64,000 nucleotides of DNA from Dactylorhiza incarnata (lineage: Eukaryota > Streptophyta > Magnoliopsida > Asparagales > Orchidaceae). Positions 24,951 through 35,567 of the stretch are shown one piece after another (within the stretch, counting starts at the first letter, position 1; each line of letters starts with the position of its first letter). Location: contig JAWHQI010000001.1 in the NCBI GenBank assembly GCA_033032865.1, forward strand, positions 828,001 to 892,000, given 5' to 3'. The notes below the pieces were generated by a model, which did not search any database, was not told the DNA's origin, and was given only the letters and a program-made list of their open reading frames with translations. The position numbers were made by a program, and so were the translations under genes.

Positions 24951-25700
24951 CGGGATTGACTTCTCCGATGAGCCAACGACTCTGATTCGCCGCGCCTGGG
25001 CCATTTTGAGGGCAGAGTTCCAGCCAACTGAGGCCATCTCCGGCCAAACGCCCAAGCCATCTCCTTCACCCGACCAAAAGCTATCGTTTGGCGGCGAGAT
25101 CACGGTCGGAGGTGGCCTGCGCCACCTTTAATTTTTGTGGTTTGGAACATGGAAAAATACAAAATAACAGTGCCTTTGCAAGGCTCAATTCGACTGGGGG
25201 AGAGAAAGGATGCTAGCACAGGAGGAGGGGGAAAGGAACTTGCCTGTGTGCGAGCATGGCAGCGGGTATTGTGGCGGAGGAAGAGCTAATTTCCATTTCC
25301 GGCATCTATGGCTACATGGGGCGGCAGAGCTCGAAATCTCTTCTGGAAGGGGGGGGGGGGGGGGCTCGACTGCTCTGGAGGTTCTGAAGCTGGTGGTGTG
25401 TGCGGTTTCAGCTGGGGTGGCTGTTTTGTTAGCAGCCATTAAGGATGGCGATTTCACCAAGGTAGCACCTCTCAGCCAGCCAACCACATGCCTCCAGCTC
25501 ATGATAAAAATTGATCCTGAGCTCGAATTATTGCCAGGGGAGTGAAGATTTGGCTCTGTTACATTGGGAAGGGGTGGTTGCCATTAGTGTGGCCGGCAAG
25601 GTGAAGTTAAGCTCTCTCCTCCCCCTCTCAACTGCTGCCATGTCCGCTCAAGCCTGCTGGGAATTCTTGAGTGAGCTCAGAGATGAGCTTTGGGGGAAGA
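24950..25700 (-). other. GC-rich LTR block, copy 3
   Basis: Homologous to 1380-2050 and 7850-8600. It contains a 16-G run at 25349-25364. The minus frame 25502-25185 (105 codons) contains a proline run encoded by the C-strand of that tract, then 'CRKW', also found in the 1885-1640 frame. Not called as a gene. Confidence 0.45.
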
Positions 25701-26887
25701 ATTGAGTGCCAATTGGCACTCAATCTATGATCCCCTCATTTGTCCCGATATGGAAATGGTCTTTTCCCCCTTTTAACCCCTTGCATGTCCCCCAATTCGA
25801 AATTCAGAGGGCAATTCAGGTCCTTGGGTGTGTGGGCTGCTGGATGGGCCTTATTGGAGGGCCCTAGCCCACTCCACCTTGGCTTGGGTTAGGTTCAAGC
25901 TCACTTAATCAAAATATGCCAAATTGAGGAATTGGGTTTGTGCTTGATTCAAGCTCACACCCTCCAATGTGACTGAGCCATATTGATGCATTAGACCCCA
26001 TGGGCCTATTCCAAGTGAAATTGAGTCTAGGTGGGGCCAAATGGGGCTTGATTGCACTTATTTGTCTACAGGGGCAATTTGAGTATTTTGATGATTTTGC
26101 CCTAATCCTCCCAATATTGGTGTGCACTTTGGTTTGCTCAGGTCTCATTTACTCCCCTTAGTGTTTAGGTAGGGTTGTGCTAGGTTAATTTGGCCAATTG
26201 ATGGTCAATTTAGGGTTTTAACAAATAGATCAATTTGGGGCTTTTTAGTAATTGGCCCAATTTCCCCAAATTGGTGGCCCTAAAGTTGACTTTAGCAAAT
26301 TTGATCAATTGGGTTTGACCCCAATGGGTCCTAAATGACCCAAGGGATTCCCTAAGGTGTTTAGGAAGAGTTGGTGGGGTCAATTTGTCATTTTGAAGTC
26401 TAATATCAAGTCATAAGCCATGGAGTCAAATTTGGCTATTTGCACACCAAGGTGATTTTCACTTATTCACCTTGGTTCTTAGGGCCATTTTGGTCTCTTA
26501 GAGGAATATCATGACCTTGACATGACAAAATGCACATCGGGGGTCTAGTTGTTCTGGGGATGTTACATTCTGTCACTGGGCGTGTGTTTTCTTCACGCAT
26601 GTCCGTGCGCAGAATGGTCATTGCCCGCACGTGCTTTGTGATCCAAGTTCAGTGTTCTGTCACTGGGCATGCGTTTCCTTTGCGCAAGACTGTGCGCACA
26701 TTGTGCGTGACAATGCACTATGTTTTATTAATTTGTTGTGTTATGTCAATGAGCATGCACTTTGTTTTCGCACGCCCAGGCATCCACGCACGGTCATTAA
26801 CATGTCGTCTCCCTCAAATTTGCAATTTATTGTGCACGCCCGGGCGTTTAATGGCGCACAAGGAGTGCACACTAATTTTCCCGCGTC

Positions 26888-26895
26888 TATAAATA
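26888..26895 (+). promoter_or_regulatory. TATA box of module D copy 1
   Basis: TATAAATA, conserved at 28131-28138 and 47606-47613 in the same context ('cTATAAATA-ttgatttt'). Confidence 0.6.
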
Positions 26896-27093
26896 GTTGA
26901 TTTTAGGATTTTTGAGATTGGTCCTTCATTTCTATAGCCGTTTTCCATTGTCCAAGGTGCTCTCACGCGATTTTGAAGAGGAGAATCCTTCTTACACCTC
27001 CAACCTTGATAAGGACTCTCCACCTCCAAGGTACTCTCACGCAATTTTCAAGGGGAGAATCCTTCTTCACGTGTCCAAGGTACTCTCCACGTT

Positions 27094-27425
27094 TGTTTCT
27101 CAGTAGCGACAAGTTGTTGAGGGGTCTCGAACCCACAAGATTCTTGATAAGGACTCCTTTAACAAATCTTCATCACTAATTGAGCTTGGTTCAATGAGGC
27201 CTTATCAAGGAATTTGCAGGTTCGAGACACCTCCTTAACAACCTACCAATGCTAAGAAACAGGAGAGAAGAGTGTGGATGGGGTGCTTCGGATGCAACCC
27301 GGACAATGCCAGATGCGTCTCGGTGGGCATCTGCAGATGTGAGTCCTGATTGACTGCCGACCTGGGTTGTTAAGAAAAGTGTAACAACCTAGATAGGCAG
27401 TGTGACTCACATCCGTAGATGTCCA
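27094..27425. repeat. Inverted SINE-like units, cluster 1
   Basis: A minus-oriented fragment (27094-27175), a plus unit (about 27182-27372) and a minus fragment (27382-27425) lie head-to-head and tail-to-tail. The plus unit contains a B-box-like 'gGTTCGAGACaCC', then a body ending in 'gggttgtta'. This is the same arrangement as 28338-29040, but decayed and truncated. Confidence 0.7.
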
Positions 27426-27429
27426 AACA

Positions 27430-27663
27430 CAAGCTCCTAAACATCTACTCAACTCATGTCTCTTCTTCTTAACACGTTTGCACATTGAAAAAATCTTCTC
27501 CTGCATCAGAGACTGTCGCCACCTTTTGCATGCATTAGGGCTTGCAGATCGAAAAATCCCCTCACCAATCAAAGCCTACCTCATACTACTTTTTAGCGAT
27601 TCCTTTCCACATCGCAAGTTAGAAAATTGCCGGTGTTTACTGGCGATAGCAAAATCCCTCCCC
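27430..27663. other. Spacer between D copies, no gene
   Basis: No repeat or gene recognised; the overlapping short frames have no domain. Confidence 0.5.
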
Positions 27664-28337
27664 ATTTTATTCATCGCACTAAACATCATCCCAAACGATT
27701 CTTACTCCAGCATCTCTTGCTGCCGAAGCATTTTAAAGCCTGTGCGCCCGTGCGCATCATTACTCGTGTGTTGTTCATTATATCGTACACCTGTGCAGAA
27801 TTTTTGTTGTTCTATCACTGGGCGGTTGTTTTCCTCAAGCATGTTCGTGCCTAGATTGTTCATTGCCCGCGCGTGCTTTATGATCCAAATTCAGTGTTCT
27901 GTCACCGGGCATGTGTTTCCTTCACGTACGCTAGTGCACACATTATGCATGACAATGCGCTATATTTTATTAATTTGTTATGTTATGTCAATGTGTGTGC
28001 ACTTTGTATTCACACACTCATGCGTCCGCACACGGTCATTCATAGGTCATCTCCCTCAGTTTTGAAATTTATTGTGCACGCATGTGCGTTTAATGGCGCA
28101 CAAGCCGTGCACGCTTATTTTTCTTGCGCCTATAAATAGTTGATTTTAGGGTTTTTGAGATTGGTACTTCATTTCTATAGCCATTTTTCAGTGTCCAAGG
28201 AGCTCTCACACGATTTTAAAGAGGTGAATCCTTCTTCCACCTCCAACATTGATAAGGACTCTCAACCTCCAAGGTGCCCTCATGCGATTTTGATGGGGAG
28301 AATCCTTCTTCCCGTGTCCAAGGTACTCTCCACGCTT
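27664..28337 (+). repeat. Module D, copy 2
   Basis: An uninterrupted copy of the module split in copy 1 (2823-2961 plus 26568-27093). CpG-rich upstream part with alternating 'tgcgcac' motifs, TATA box at 28131-28138, then a leader-like stretch with 'caaggtactctcc'. The + frame 27478-28065 is open for 195 codons, but copies 1 and 3 do not keep it, so I treat it as chance. Confidence 0.8.
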
Positions 28338-28506
28338 GTTTCTCAGCAGCGATAGGTTATTGAGGAGGGGTCTCGAACCCACAAGCTCCTTGATAAGGAC
28401 TCCTTTAACCGAGCCTCGTCAAAATTTGAGCTTGGTTAAAGGAAACCTTATCAAGGAAGTTGCTGGTTCGAGACCCATCCTCAACAACCTACCACTGCTG
28501 AGAAAC
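28338..28506. repeat. SINE-like palindrome (head-to-head pair)
   Basis: Arms 28338-28416 and 28428-28506 are inverted copies with centre near 28422. The left arm begins GTTTCTCAGC and the right ends GCTGAGAAAC. Both arms carry a tRNA B-box-like core (GGTTCGAGACCC at 28464-28475 and its reverse complement near 28369-28380), as expected of a tRNA-derived SINE head. Confidence 0.82.
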
Positions 28507-28618
28507 AAAAGAGAAGATTGTGGTTGGGGTGCTTGGTTTGCAGCCCAGATAATGTCATATGCGTCTCGGTGGGCATCTGCAGATGTGAGTCTCGGTCGAC
28601 TGCCGACCCGGGTTGTTA
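28418..28618 (+). mobile_element. SINE-like unit, plus orientation
   Basis: Head with B-box-like GGTTCGAGACCC, body with 'tcggtgggcatctgcagatg', 3' end 'gggttgtta' followed by a short A run (28617-28624). About 200 bp, a typical length for plant SINEs. The A-box region is degenerate. No family name is assigned. Confidence 0.6.
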
Positions 28619-28628
28619 AAAAAAGTGT

Positions 28629-28837
28629 AACAACCTAGGTAGGAAGTCAATTGTGACTTATAGCCGTAGATGCCCATCGAGAAGCACCTGACATTGTCCG
28701 GGCCATAGCCCATGCAACCCCAACAGCTCCTTGTGCCTGTTTCTCAGCATCGGGCGGTTGTTGAGACCAGGGCTTGAACCCTCGACCTCTTTGATAAGGC
28801 CTCCTTCAATCAAGGGTCATAATCAACAGAGCTACAG
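28629..28837 (-). mobile_element. SINE-like unit, minus orientation
   Basis: Reverse-complement relative of 28418-28618. 28629-28702 pairs with 28545-28618 as a second palindrome, then the body runs to a degenerate B-box near 28770 ('gggcttgaaccct'). Confidence 0.6.
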
Positions 28838-29040
28838 TTCAGTTGGTGATGAGGCTTGGTTGAAGGAGGCGTTATCAAGGAGGTTGAGGGTTTAAGCCAT
28901 GTCCCCAATAACCACCCGCTGCTGAGAAACATGAGCGGGGAGCGGTTGGGTTTACATGGGCTGCTACCCAGACAATGTCAGCTACATCTTAGTGGGCATC
29001 TACGGATGTGAGTCCCAATTGAATGTCAACCTAGGTTGTT
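28838..29040 (+). mobile_element. SINE-like unit, plus orientation, with tRNA-like head
   Basis: The fullest head of the cluster: an A-box-like 'cagttcagttggtgatgagg' at 28845-28864 and a B-box-like 'gggtttaagcc' near 28888. The body ends in 'aggttgtta' at 29040, as in the other units. Forms a third palindrome with 28739-28814. Confidence 0.62.
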
Positions 29041-29338
29041 ACATAACATCTAATCCTTGTACATTTCTTCTACACCCTGGGCAATTTCATAATTAAGAGC
29101 TTGACCATATATGCAAGCCCCCTAGTATAAATAGGGATGCACAATTCCCAAAATAAGCATGCTACTCGATTCCAAAGTGCAGTTTCTCACTACTGCGAAC
29201 ACGAGTACATATCTTTTACGACCTCTGCAACCTCCCATTAAGCGATCTCTGTGATTTCTTTTGATGTGATTAATAAGATCATCCACACTAAGTGGTATTT
29301 GTCATTGTGAGCAAATCTGGCCTCGCTGATTTGTGGCT
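29041..29338 (+). other. Short TATA-bearing stretch, origin unknown
   Basis: About 300 bp with TATAAATA at 29126-29133 followed by pyrimidine-rich sequence and 'aataag' at 29271. It may be the remnant of an LTR or promoter. No ORF. Confidence 0.4.
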
Positions 29339-29389
29339 TGTAACACCCCATTTTTCCCAAAATGGGGCTGAAAAGAAGTATTGCTAAGA

Positions 29390-29690
29390 TTCATCGAAAG
29401 GTCTTGAGTGGTCTCGACGAATTGTACTTGGTCGACGAGTGTTACCAAAATGACTCGACGAATTATCGAATTGGTTCAGTAAGTATCGATGAACACCATG
29501 TTTCAACAAATTATCGAAGGGTCTCGAGTGGTCTCGACGAATCATTGAAATGTCTTGACGAATTCAATGGTCTCGAGTGGTCTCGACGAATCGTTGAAAT
29601 GTCTTGATGAATTCAATGGTCTCGAGTAGTCTCGACGAATCGTCGAAATGTCTCGATGAATTCAATGGTCTCTACGAATGCAGATAGAGC
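29390..29690. repeat. TCGACGAA motif cluster in the gypsy LTR
   Basis: 'ggtctcgacgaat' and 'cgtcgaaatgtctcgatgaattcaat' units repeat irregularly, about ten copies of TCGACGA or near variants. This part is missing from the 3' LTR because of the 45146 deletion. Confidence 0.85.
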
Positions 29691-31236
29691 GGTGTTTTTA
29701 CCTGTTTTAATTTTGACGGAGCTTGACGTCAAATCCTAAATCCGAAACGATTTCGATCTTTCTGAAAAATGAATCCAACGGCTAGGATCATTTCGAAATC
29801 CCTTAAAGGATGTTTGGGAGATGACTTTAGGTCTATTGTTGTCTTTACATTCTCTCTCCAAGCTTGAGAAATCAGGGAGCCAAGGAAGAAGAAGAAGGCA
29901 TCTTTCGCCATTGACAGAGCTCCGAAGCTTCGAATCGCGAGACATTTCCAGATCCACGGAGAGTAGCTCAGTGCGGTTCTTTCTATCCGATTGAAATCTC
30001 GAATTCATGGCGCTGAAGAGAGCAGGAAGGGCAACGATCCTTCCTTCCGGTCTTAGGGCGTGTTTGGTCCTTTCATTCCTTTTTCTATGCATATTGAGGT
30101 TGTCTCTTTCACTAATTAGTGAAGTGCAGGACTTCTTATATTTCTTCAGAACTCAGGGTTGATTATGTTCATCCCCGACATTTATTGCATGTAGAAATCC
30201 GGTATACGAACGGATTTAGGCATTTTATGTGAAGTCTACCTATGGTCGTTAGCCCGGATTGGTGATGCTTGATTATGACGTGCATTTAGGTTAAGCTTAG
30301 ATTGCATGCCGGAGAATAGCTCCGTGAGAAATGGCATCATATTGCGGGACTTGCGATTTAGGTGTCTTTCAGAGAGGCTAACGGAAGCCCCATGCTTGGA
30401 ATGTGGTTGAATGCAAACCTTCACCACGAGTTTTGAAGTGGAGCGGTCTTGTACCTCCTTCACTGGTTATGTGTGCGAAGCCTAAGTCCTCTTGGAAGGA
30501 TTGGGTGCGTAGCCATCATTTTGCGTGAAACTTGAGTGTGTTAAGCCCTTACGGGCCGAGGAGAAGCCGTACCCGTATCGTGGAGAAGACCACGATGACT
30601 AGAGCACGGGCAAATATGAACCGAACCTGTTTCCATGCAAATCGGTGAGAGGTGCCAATCTCTTGTACACCGTGTGATCATGGGAGAGGCCGCAGAAGGT
30701 ATTCACCTAGACCGGCCAAAAGATCTTTTCCCAACTAAGTTTGTGTTACTTAGGGTGGAGTTGATGTGGTTTGATGATGTGTTAGCCTCATGCGGTTGCT
30801 TAGGCGGTTGTGGGAATCCTCTGGGTGAACCCAACCAACATCATGTGCATACCTAGGTTCCCTTTACTTTGATGCTCAACCTAGAAGATTGATTGTGGTT
30901 GAAACCACATCCTGTGTAGTGTAGTTGCTCTTTCTTTATTTGATTACATATTTTATGTACATCTTGCTTGCAGGATTAGCGGTGACATGCCCCTGGGACT
31001 ACTAGATGGTCGGGTTGGGATCGTTATGCACTTTATGGTCATCTTATAGCTGACTCTCATTTACCTCTTATTGGATGTTGGTGCAGGTGCTGGTGCGCCA
31101 AGTGGAAAGTAGCGGATTGAAGCCATAAGCGGTGTTGGTCTTGAAGGCCAACCTCTATTTTGCTTCTTTCCTTATATTTTCGGACTGCGTGCCGAAGATG
31201 TTTTAAGTTAGATTCATTGTCTGAATGTAAGGCCTT

Positions 31237-32933
31237 TGTTGGGAAAAACCCTTTTTGATTTAACCTAACAAATTATCTATAGGTGATTTTACTTCCTAGG
31301 AGTATTACCTCATTGCATATAAAGGGTAAATTGGTCAATAGATGTCTTAGGATGTCGCACTCACATTATAGTGGCAAGGCTAAGTAAAGACAATCACAAA
31401 ATCAGTTAAGTTAAGACTTGTGTCGAATGAAAGTCGATGCAACTTTGACTTGATGTCGACGCAACTCTGACTAGAAGTCCAAACAACTTAATCTGCCTAT
31501 CGAAGTATAAGTCAAGTCAACGCAATGTCAAAAGGGACTCGACGCTGAAGAAAGAGCTTGTCGAAGCCATCAGTGAAGTCGACGCAACTTCTATTTCAAC
31601 TCGACACAGAAGATGATGTCCAAGTTCAAGCCTTCAACTCGACGGATACGTCGAGAAGTATTCATCATAACGTAGACATCTGAGTTCATTCAGAGCTGAG
31701 AACTATTTTGAATCCACTTCAATAGGAACTCAGAGGTGCGTCGATTAGAAGGAAGTCAATTCTACGCTATGTCGACATCTGAGTTCAGTCAGAGCAAAGA
31801 AGGATTTCGAACCTACTCCTACAAGAACTCAGAGGTGCATCGATAAGAAAGAAGTTCAATTCGATGCAGCGTCAAATACAGTCTGAAAAAGGAAGCTTTT
31901 TTCTACTGTCCTTTTAACACCTTTTCAGAAGGACCACAAGGCTAGAGACAGTTCTCCAATGGCTTGTTTATTGCCAATAATGGAATGGAGTATTCCAGGA
32001 CAAGCCTAAAACATTCTTGGAAGGTTTTCAAATCTGATGGACGGGTCGGGACCAAAAGAAGAAAGGCAAATCAAATGTCCAATAAGAATTCCTATTTAGG
32101 ACAACCTAAAAGGGGAAAGAAATTCAAAACCCAACCATACAGAATAAGTATGTTGAAGAGGAGAAAGAAAACTAGAGCATTGATTCACATTATCATCATT
32201 TGTCGAACATGGCTCTTCTTCTTCCTACTCAAACCCTAAGACAGAAATACAAGTGCTCTCTCTGCACAGGAAACATAGACAACTTCTTCTTCTTCCTTAT
32301 CATACAACAACTAGATTACAAGAAGCTCTAAGAGAAAAGGATCAAGCAAATAATGCTTGCAATCATCACAATCATAAGCAAGGGTTCATCTTATACAAAT
32401 CTATTGAAAATCAGAAGCTGCAGTTCTTGAGAGATTGCTTCTGAATAATTTTGAGAACATAATTCTTTTCTCCCACTTCTTACTTTCTTCTCCTTTATTT
32501 CACAAACTATAAAAGAGTTTTATTAATCCCTCTTACAAAGGATCCAGTGATTCTAAGAGTCTCCTTATCAAAAGACTCAGTGGTTCTTAGTGTCTCCTTA
32601 TCAAAAGACTCAGTGGTTCTTAGAGTCTCTTTATCAATAGACTTTGGCACAGGTTGTGCAATCCTACCAGGGAGGTAGAAGAGAGGACTAACCATATTTT
32701 GGGGAACCTCTATAAAAATTCATGTGTCTTTTGTGTCTGCTTTTCTGTGCTGTCCATATTTCTGTTTTCTGTGTTTATATTTCCAGCAATCTGCATTTAC
32801 TTTATTCTGTCTTTGGATTGCTGATTGCATAATACCTAGTGTTTTTATTGTGTGTGTATAAATAAATAGAAAATATTTTAAATCTCTATTCACCCCCTCT
32901 AAAGAGTACTCTGAGGAACGTTGTGCACTTTCA
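31237..32933 (+). mobile_element. 5' LTR of the 31237-39288 element
   Basis: Starts TGTTGGGAAAAACC and ends GCACTTTCA. It has TCGACGCAA/TCGATGCAA motifs from about 31420 to 31880, a 33-bp direct repeat (about 32540-32640, three units), a TATA-like TATAAAAG at 32508-32515, and the C-rich 'ttcaccccctct' block near the end. Confidence 0.92.
31420..31880. repeat. TCGACGCAA motif cluster in LTR
   Basis: Repeated 'gtcgacgcaac' and 'actcgacg' motifs plus two larger repeats around 'cgacatctgagttca...cagagc' (31670 and 31770). The same cluster is in the 3' LTR at about 37780-38230. Confidence 0.85.
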
Positions 32934-32935
32934 AT

Positions 32936-32952
32936 TGGTATCAGAGGGAGGT
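32936..32952 (+). promoter_or_regulatory. Primer binding site of the 31237-39288 element
   Basis: TGGTATCAGAGGGAGGT two bases after the LTR; tRNA-iMet type. Confidence 0.9.
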
Positions 32953-33059
32953 TGATTATTAAAAGGTTAACACCTTGATCAAAAGATCTCCTCACTCTCA
33001 TTTCCTTATTTTAAAATTAATTAAAACTATTTTTAAAGAAAATTAGTTCTAAGGATTAT

Positions 33060-34169
33060 GCATCAGCCAAACCACCAGTGTGTAACCTAAATAAGTTTAC
33101 ACTCTGAAATGCCAGAATAAAGCTTTACATGAACTCTATTGATGAAGACATCTTTGATGTTATAATTTTAGGTCTCCCAGCTCCAGTCATACCAGATGCC
33201 AGTGGATCTTCAACACTGGAAGATGTCCCAAGGAATGAGTGGACAGAGGCTGAGAAGAAGCAGAAGGCATGTGATGCCAAGGCTATGAACATTTTGGTTT
33301 CCACAATGTCAGATGACATTTTCCAGAAAGTAGCTGACTGCCAATCACCAAAAGACATCTGGGAATTCCTTTCCAGAATGGTAGAAGGGAGTTCTGATGA
33401 AAGAAAGGACAGGAGGTCCCTTCTCATATCCCAATATGAGAATTTTCAAAAGAAAGCTGATGAAAGTGTTGCTGAAATGTATGCCAAATTCAGCATCATT
33501 ATCAATGAGCTAAAGAGTCTGGACAAGGAAATATCCTTGACAGAGATCAATGATAAGATCCTCATGTGCTTCCCAAGCTCATGGGACTCAAGGATCTGGG
33601 ACATCAGAGAGTCCAGATGCCATAGAGATATCTCTACTGATGCTTTGCTAAGAAAGCTTAAATCATATGAGGTGCATCAGAAAAGCAGAGTTGAAGTAGA
33701 GGAAAATGAGACAACTCCAACTCCTATCCAAAGGAGTCTTGTTTTGAAAGCTGCTGAAGGAGAGCCCTCCAATCCTGAAGATGAAATGTTCAGTCTCCTA
33801 GCTAGGAGATTCAAAAAGTGGGTCAAGACAGAAGACTCAAGGAGAAGAGAGAGGAGCTCAAAGCCCAGATATGATAAGACCCCAAAGAAGGAGGTGATTT
33901 GCTTCTCCTGCAACAAGCCAGGGCACATAGCTCCTGAGCGCCCACAGGAACAAAGGGACAGGAGCAGCAACATAGATGATCAGACGAAGAAGTCTTTTAG
34001 GAGGACAGACAAGAAGAAGGGCAAATGTTTCATTGCTGAAACCCGGAGTGACTCTGAAGTAGAGTCAAGCTCCTTTTCATCAGAGAGTGATGAAGAAAAA
34101 GATGTTGAAGTAGCCTGCATGATGGCATTAATGATATCTTCAGATGATGAAGAAGAGCAGGTATTTTGA
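33060..34169 (+). pseudogene. gag: gag of the 31237-39288 element (nearly intact)
   Basis: The reading frame 'ASAKPPVCNLNKFTL' from about 33060 contains a TGA at 33105-33107, where copia Gag proteins normally have a conserved Trp. The downstream 346-codon frame from ATG 33129 is open to 34169. It has a UBN2-type Gag domain with the pattern 'KDIWEFLSRM', 'RRSLLISQYENF' and 'LKSLDKEISLTEINDKIL'. A CCHC zinc knuckle lies at 33901-33942 (CFSCNKPGHIAPER), but its last Cys is Arg, so zinc binding is probably impaired. The C-terminus is acidic and serine-rich. It would form the particle and package RNA. Whether translation starts at the internal ATG and gives a partial protein is unknown. Confidence 0.85.
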
Positions 34170-34910
34170 TTTTAATTCTGATGATTTTAAAAATTGTTTT
34201 AAAGAATTTTGCAATGATTTCCTCAAAGTACACAAAAAAATAGAAACAAATAAGGAAGAATTTGAAAATGTTAAGAAAGATGAATTATATTCATTAAATG
34301 ATGATTTGAGAAATAAAAGTCAGGGTAAAGAAATATAATTGATAGAAATAAGAAATGAAAATCTAAAATTAAAAGAAGAGCTAACAAAGGCAAAAGCCTT
34401 TGAGGACTCTCTCAATGGGAGGAGTCAAAAGCTCAAAGATATTACACAAAATCTCTCCATGAGATTTAAACACCTAGGTCTAGGAGCAGACCCTTGCACT
34501 AGCACTGAAATCACTAGTAGACCAGCCTAGAAAAATCCAGTTAGATTTATTAGACCTAGTGATTTTCAAACAAGTGAGAGGAGTGCACTAAGGATAAGGA
34601 TATTAATAATCCAAATAATACAACTGTGCTTAATAAAGTAAACCTAAATAATGATAAGAAATCTCTAGGCAAGAGTAATGCAGAGAAATTAACCAACAAC
34701 AATCAAAAGGTTAAAGCCAAAGGTAGAATAATTGAACACTATGCTGATTTATTATGTTTAGATACATTTTATACACATCAGAAGTATCAAAATAATAAAT
34801 CAAGGTTTGATAAACTCATTCTCTTCCTTCCAAAAGGATATCATGAAAGACCCTTCTACTCTTTCATAGAACCTTATAATGGTAAAAACAAAGGGCCCAA
34901 GGTAACCTGA
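34170..34910 (+). pseudogene. gag C-terminal extension, broken
   Basis: Lys/Glu/Asn-rich frames 34144-34338, 34339-34530 and 34626-34910, separated by stops and frame changes, continue the Gag direction with coiled-coil-like composition. Sirevirus Gag proteins are long and often have such an extension. No second zinc knuckle is seen. Confidence 0.6.
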
Positions 34911-35567
34911 GTTTCTTCTAATGTTTGAGCTACTTGTGCAGGATTAGGTAGGATCCCTCCTAGTAGATAATGGAAGGGGAATGAAGAACTATAACCCAAT
35001 GAAGTACTAAATCCAATAAGGGATTGATTTCTTTTCTGAATCCTCTGGTTATCTTCTGTAGTTCATAAAAATGATAGTATAAGTAGCATTTTCAATAAAA
35101 AAACATTGTTGGGAAAAACAACAAGGACATTCTAAGAAAATAGAACTATTTATTTAGAGTTGTGTCGAATTGAATTTGATGCACCGTCCAATTCTATTCG
35201 ACGCCAGTATTCGACGCAACGTCGAATTCATATCAACGGATACGTCAATTTAATAGTTGCTTGCCTAATTTGAAAGTGCATCGAGTTCTAATTGATGCAA
35301 CATCAACACAGTAGCACACGCAGTTTCACTTCTAAAAGTTGTTTCAACACATTTTGGCGCGCTGTCTATTAATCTTTGTCGATGGTGCTTCGAATAAAAC
35401 CCTAAGGTGCAACAAATCATCTTCTTTTAAGCACCATTGGCGCAGAATTTATTACGCTTTCGAATTCTCTCTTTCCTACTGTCGTGCTCTTCCTCTCCCC
35501 AACTCTCCTGCATCTTTCTCTAATCTCTTTCTCTCTCGTATTTCTTTTTGCAGGTACTTCAAAATCA
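34911..35567 (+). promoter_or_regulatory. Internal control-like region upstream of the env-like ORF
   Basis: A block with LTR-type TCGACG/TCGAAT motifs (35160-35290) is followed by CT-rich leader-like DNA (35455-35550) and then 'tttctttttgcag|g' ending at 35553, a good plant splice-acceptor match, 15 bp before the env-like ATG at 35568. This arrangement fits either a spliced subgenomic RNA or an internal promoter with a 5' leader. It is an inference from sequence; no TATA box is clear here. Confidence 0.5.

Larger units (their letters stand above)
2962..26567 (-). mobile_element. LARD-like non-autonomous LTR retrotransposon with ~6.5-kb LTRs
   Basis: The outer ends are TGTAAGACC (2962) and GATGTTACA (26567). 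They are flanked by the identical 5-bp duplication TTCTG at 2957-2961 and 26568-26572. Two long direct repeats, 2962-9454 (6493 bp) and 12183-26567, surround a 2728-bp centre. Removing the nested C1 element and its duplicated target leaves the second repeat at about 6505 bp, nearly the same length. A tRNA-iMet-type primer site on the minus strand next to 12183 sets the orientation: the 5' LTR is on the right and the 3' LTR on the left. No gag or pol motif was found. LARDs are a known class of non-autonomous plant LTR elements with long LTRs and non-coding centres. LTRs more than twice the internal length are unusual. The LTR start TGTAACATCCC suggests Ty3/gypsy descent (inference). Confidence 0.9.
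12183..26567 (-). mobile_element. 5' LTR of the LARD-like element, split by C1
   Basis: The pieces 12183-13961 and 21842-26567 together match 2962-9454 in order and length. The array of hairpin units is cut within a unit at 13957-13961 (CCAAT), and the same five bases resume at 21837-21841. Everything between is the nested C1 element. Differences from the other LTR are scattered single bases plus array-unit changes. Confidence 0.9.
26568..27430 (+). repeat. Module D, copy 1, right part
   Basis: Begins with the TTCTG target duplication and continues the sequence left at 2961. It matches 27807-28650 at nearly every block: a CpG-rich 'tgcgca' part, a TATA box at 26888-26895 (TATAAATA), the 'ttgattttaggg' block, two 'gagaatccttctt' blocks, then SINE-like units. 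It looks like promoter or LTR U3-R sequence; no ORF is convincing. Confidence 0.8.

Noticed and set aside
27478..28065. 195-codon + ORF as a host gene
   Set aside because: It crosses the start of module D copy 2; the frame is not kept in copies 1 or 3 and has no recognisable domain.
28838..28910. tRNA gene
   Set aside because: A- and B-box-like sequences are present, but they do not fold into a credible cloverleaf by eye and recur in inverted SINE-like units.
29037..29345. Solo LTR bounded by TGTTACA and TGTAACA
   Set aside because: No target duplication flanks it, the left end is also the SINE-like 3' end and the right end is the gypsy LTR start.
30236..30856. Conserved small genes in the gypsy LTR
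   Set aside because: The frames recur at 45704-46324 only because the LTR is duplicated; the differences between copies show no sign of coding constraint.
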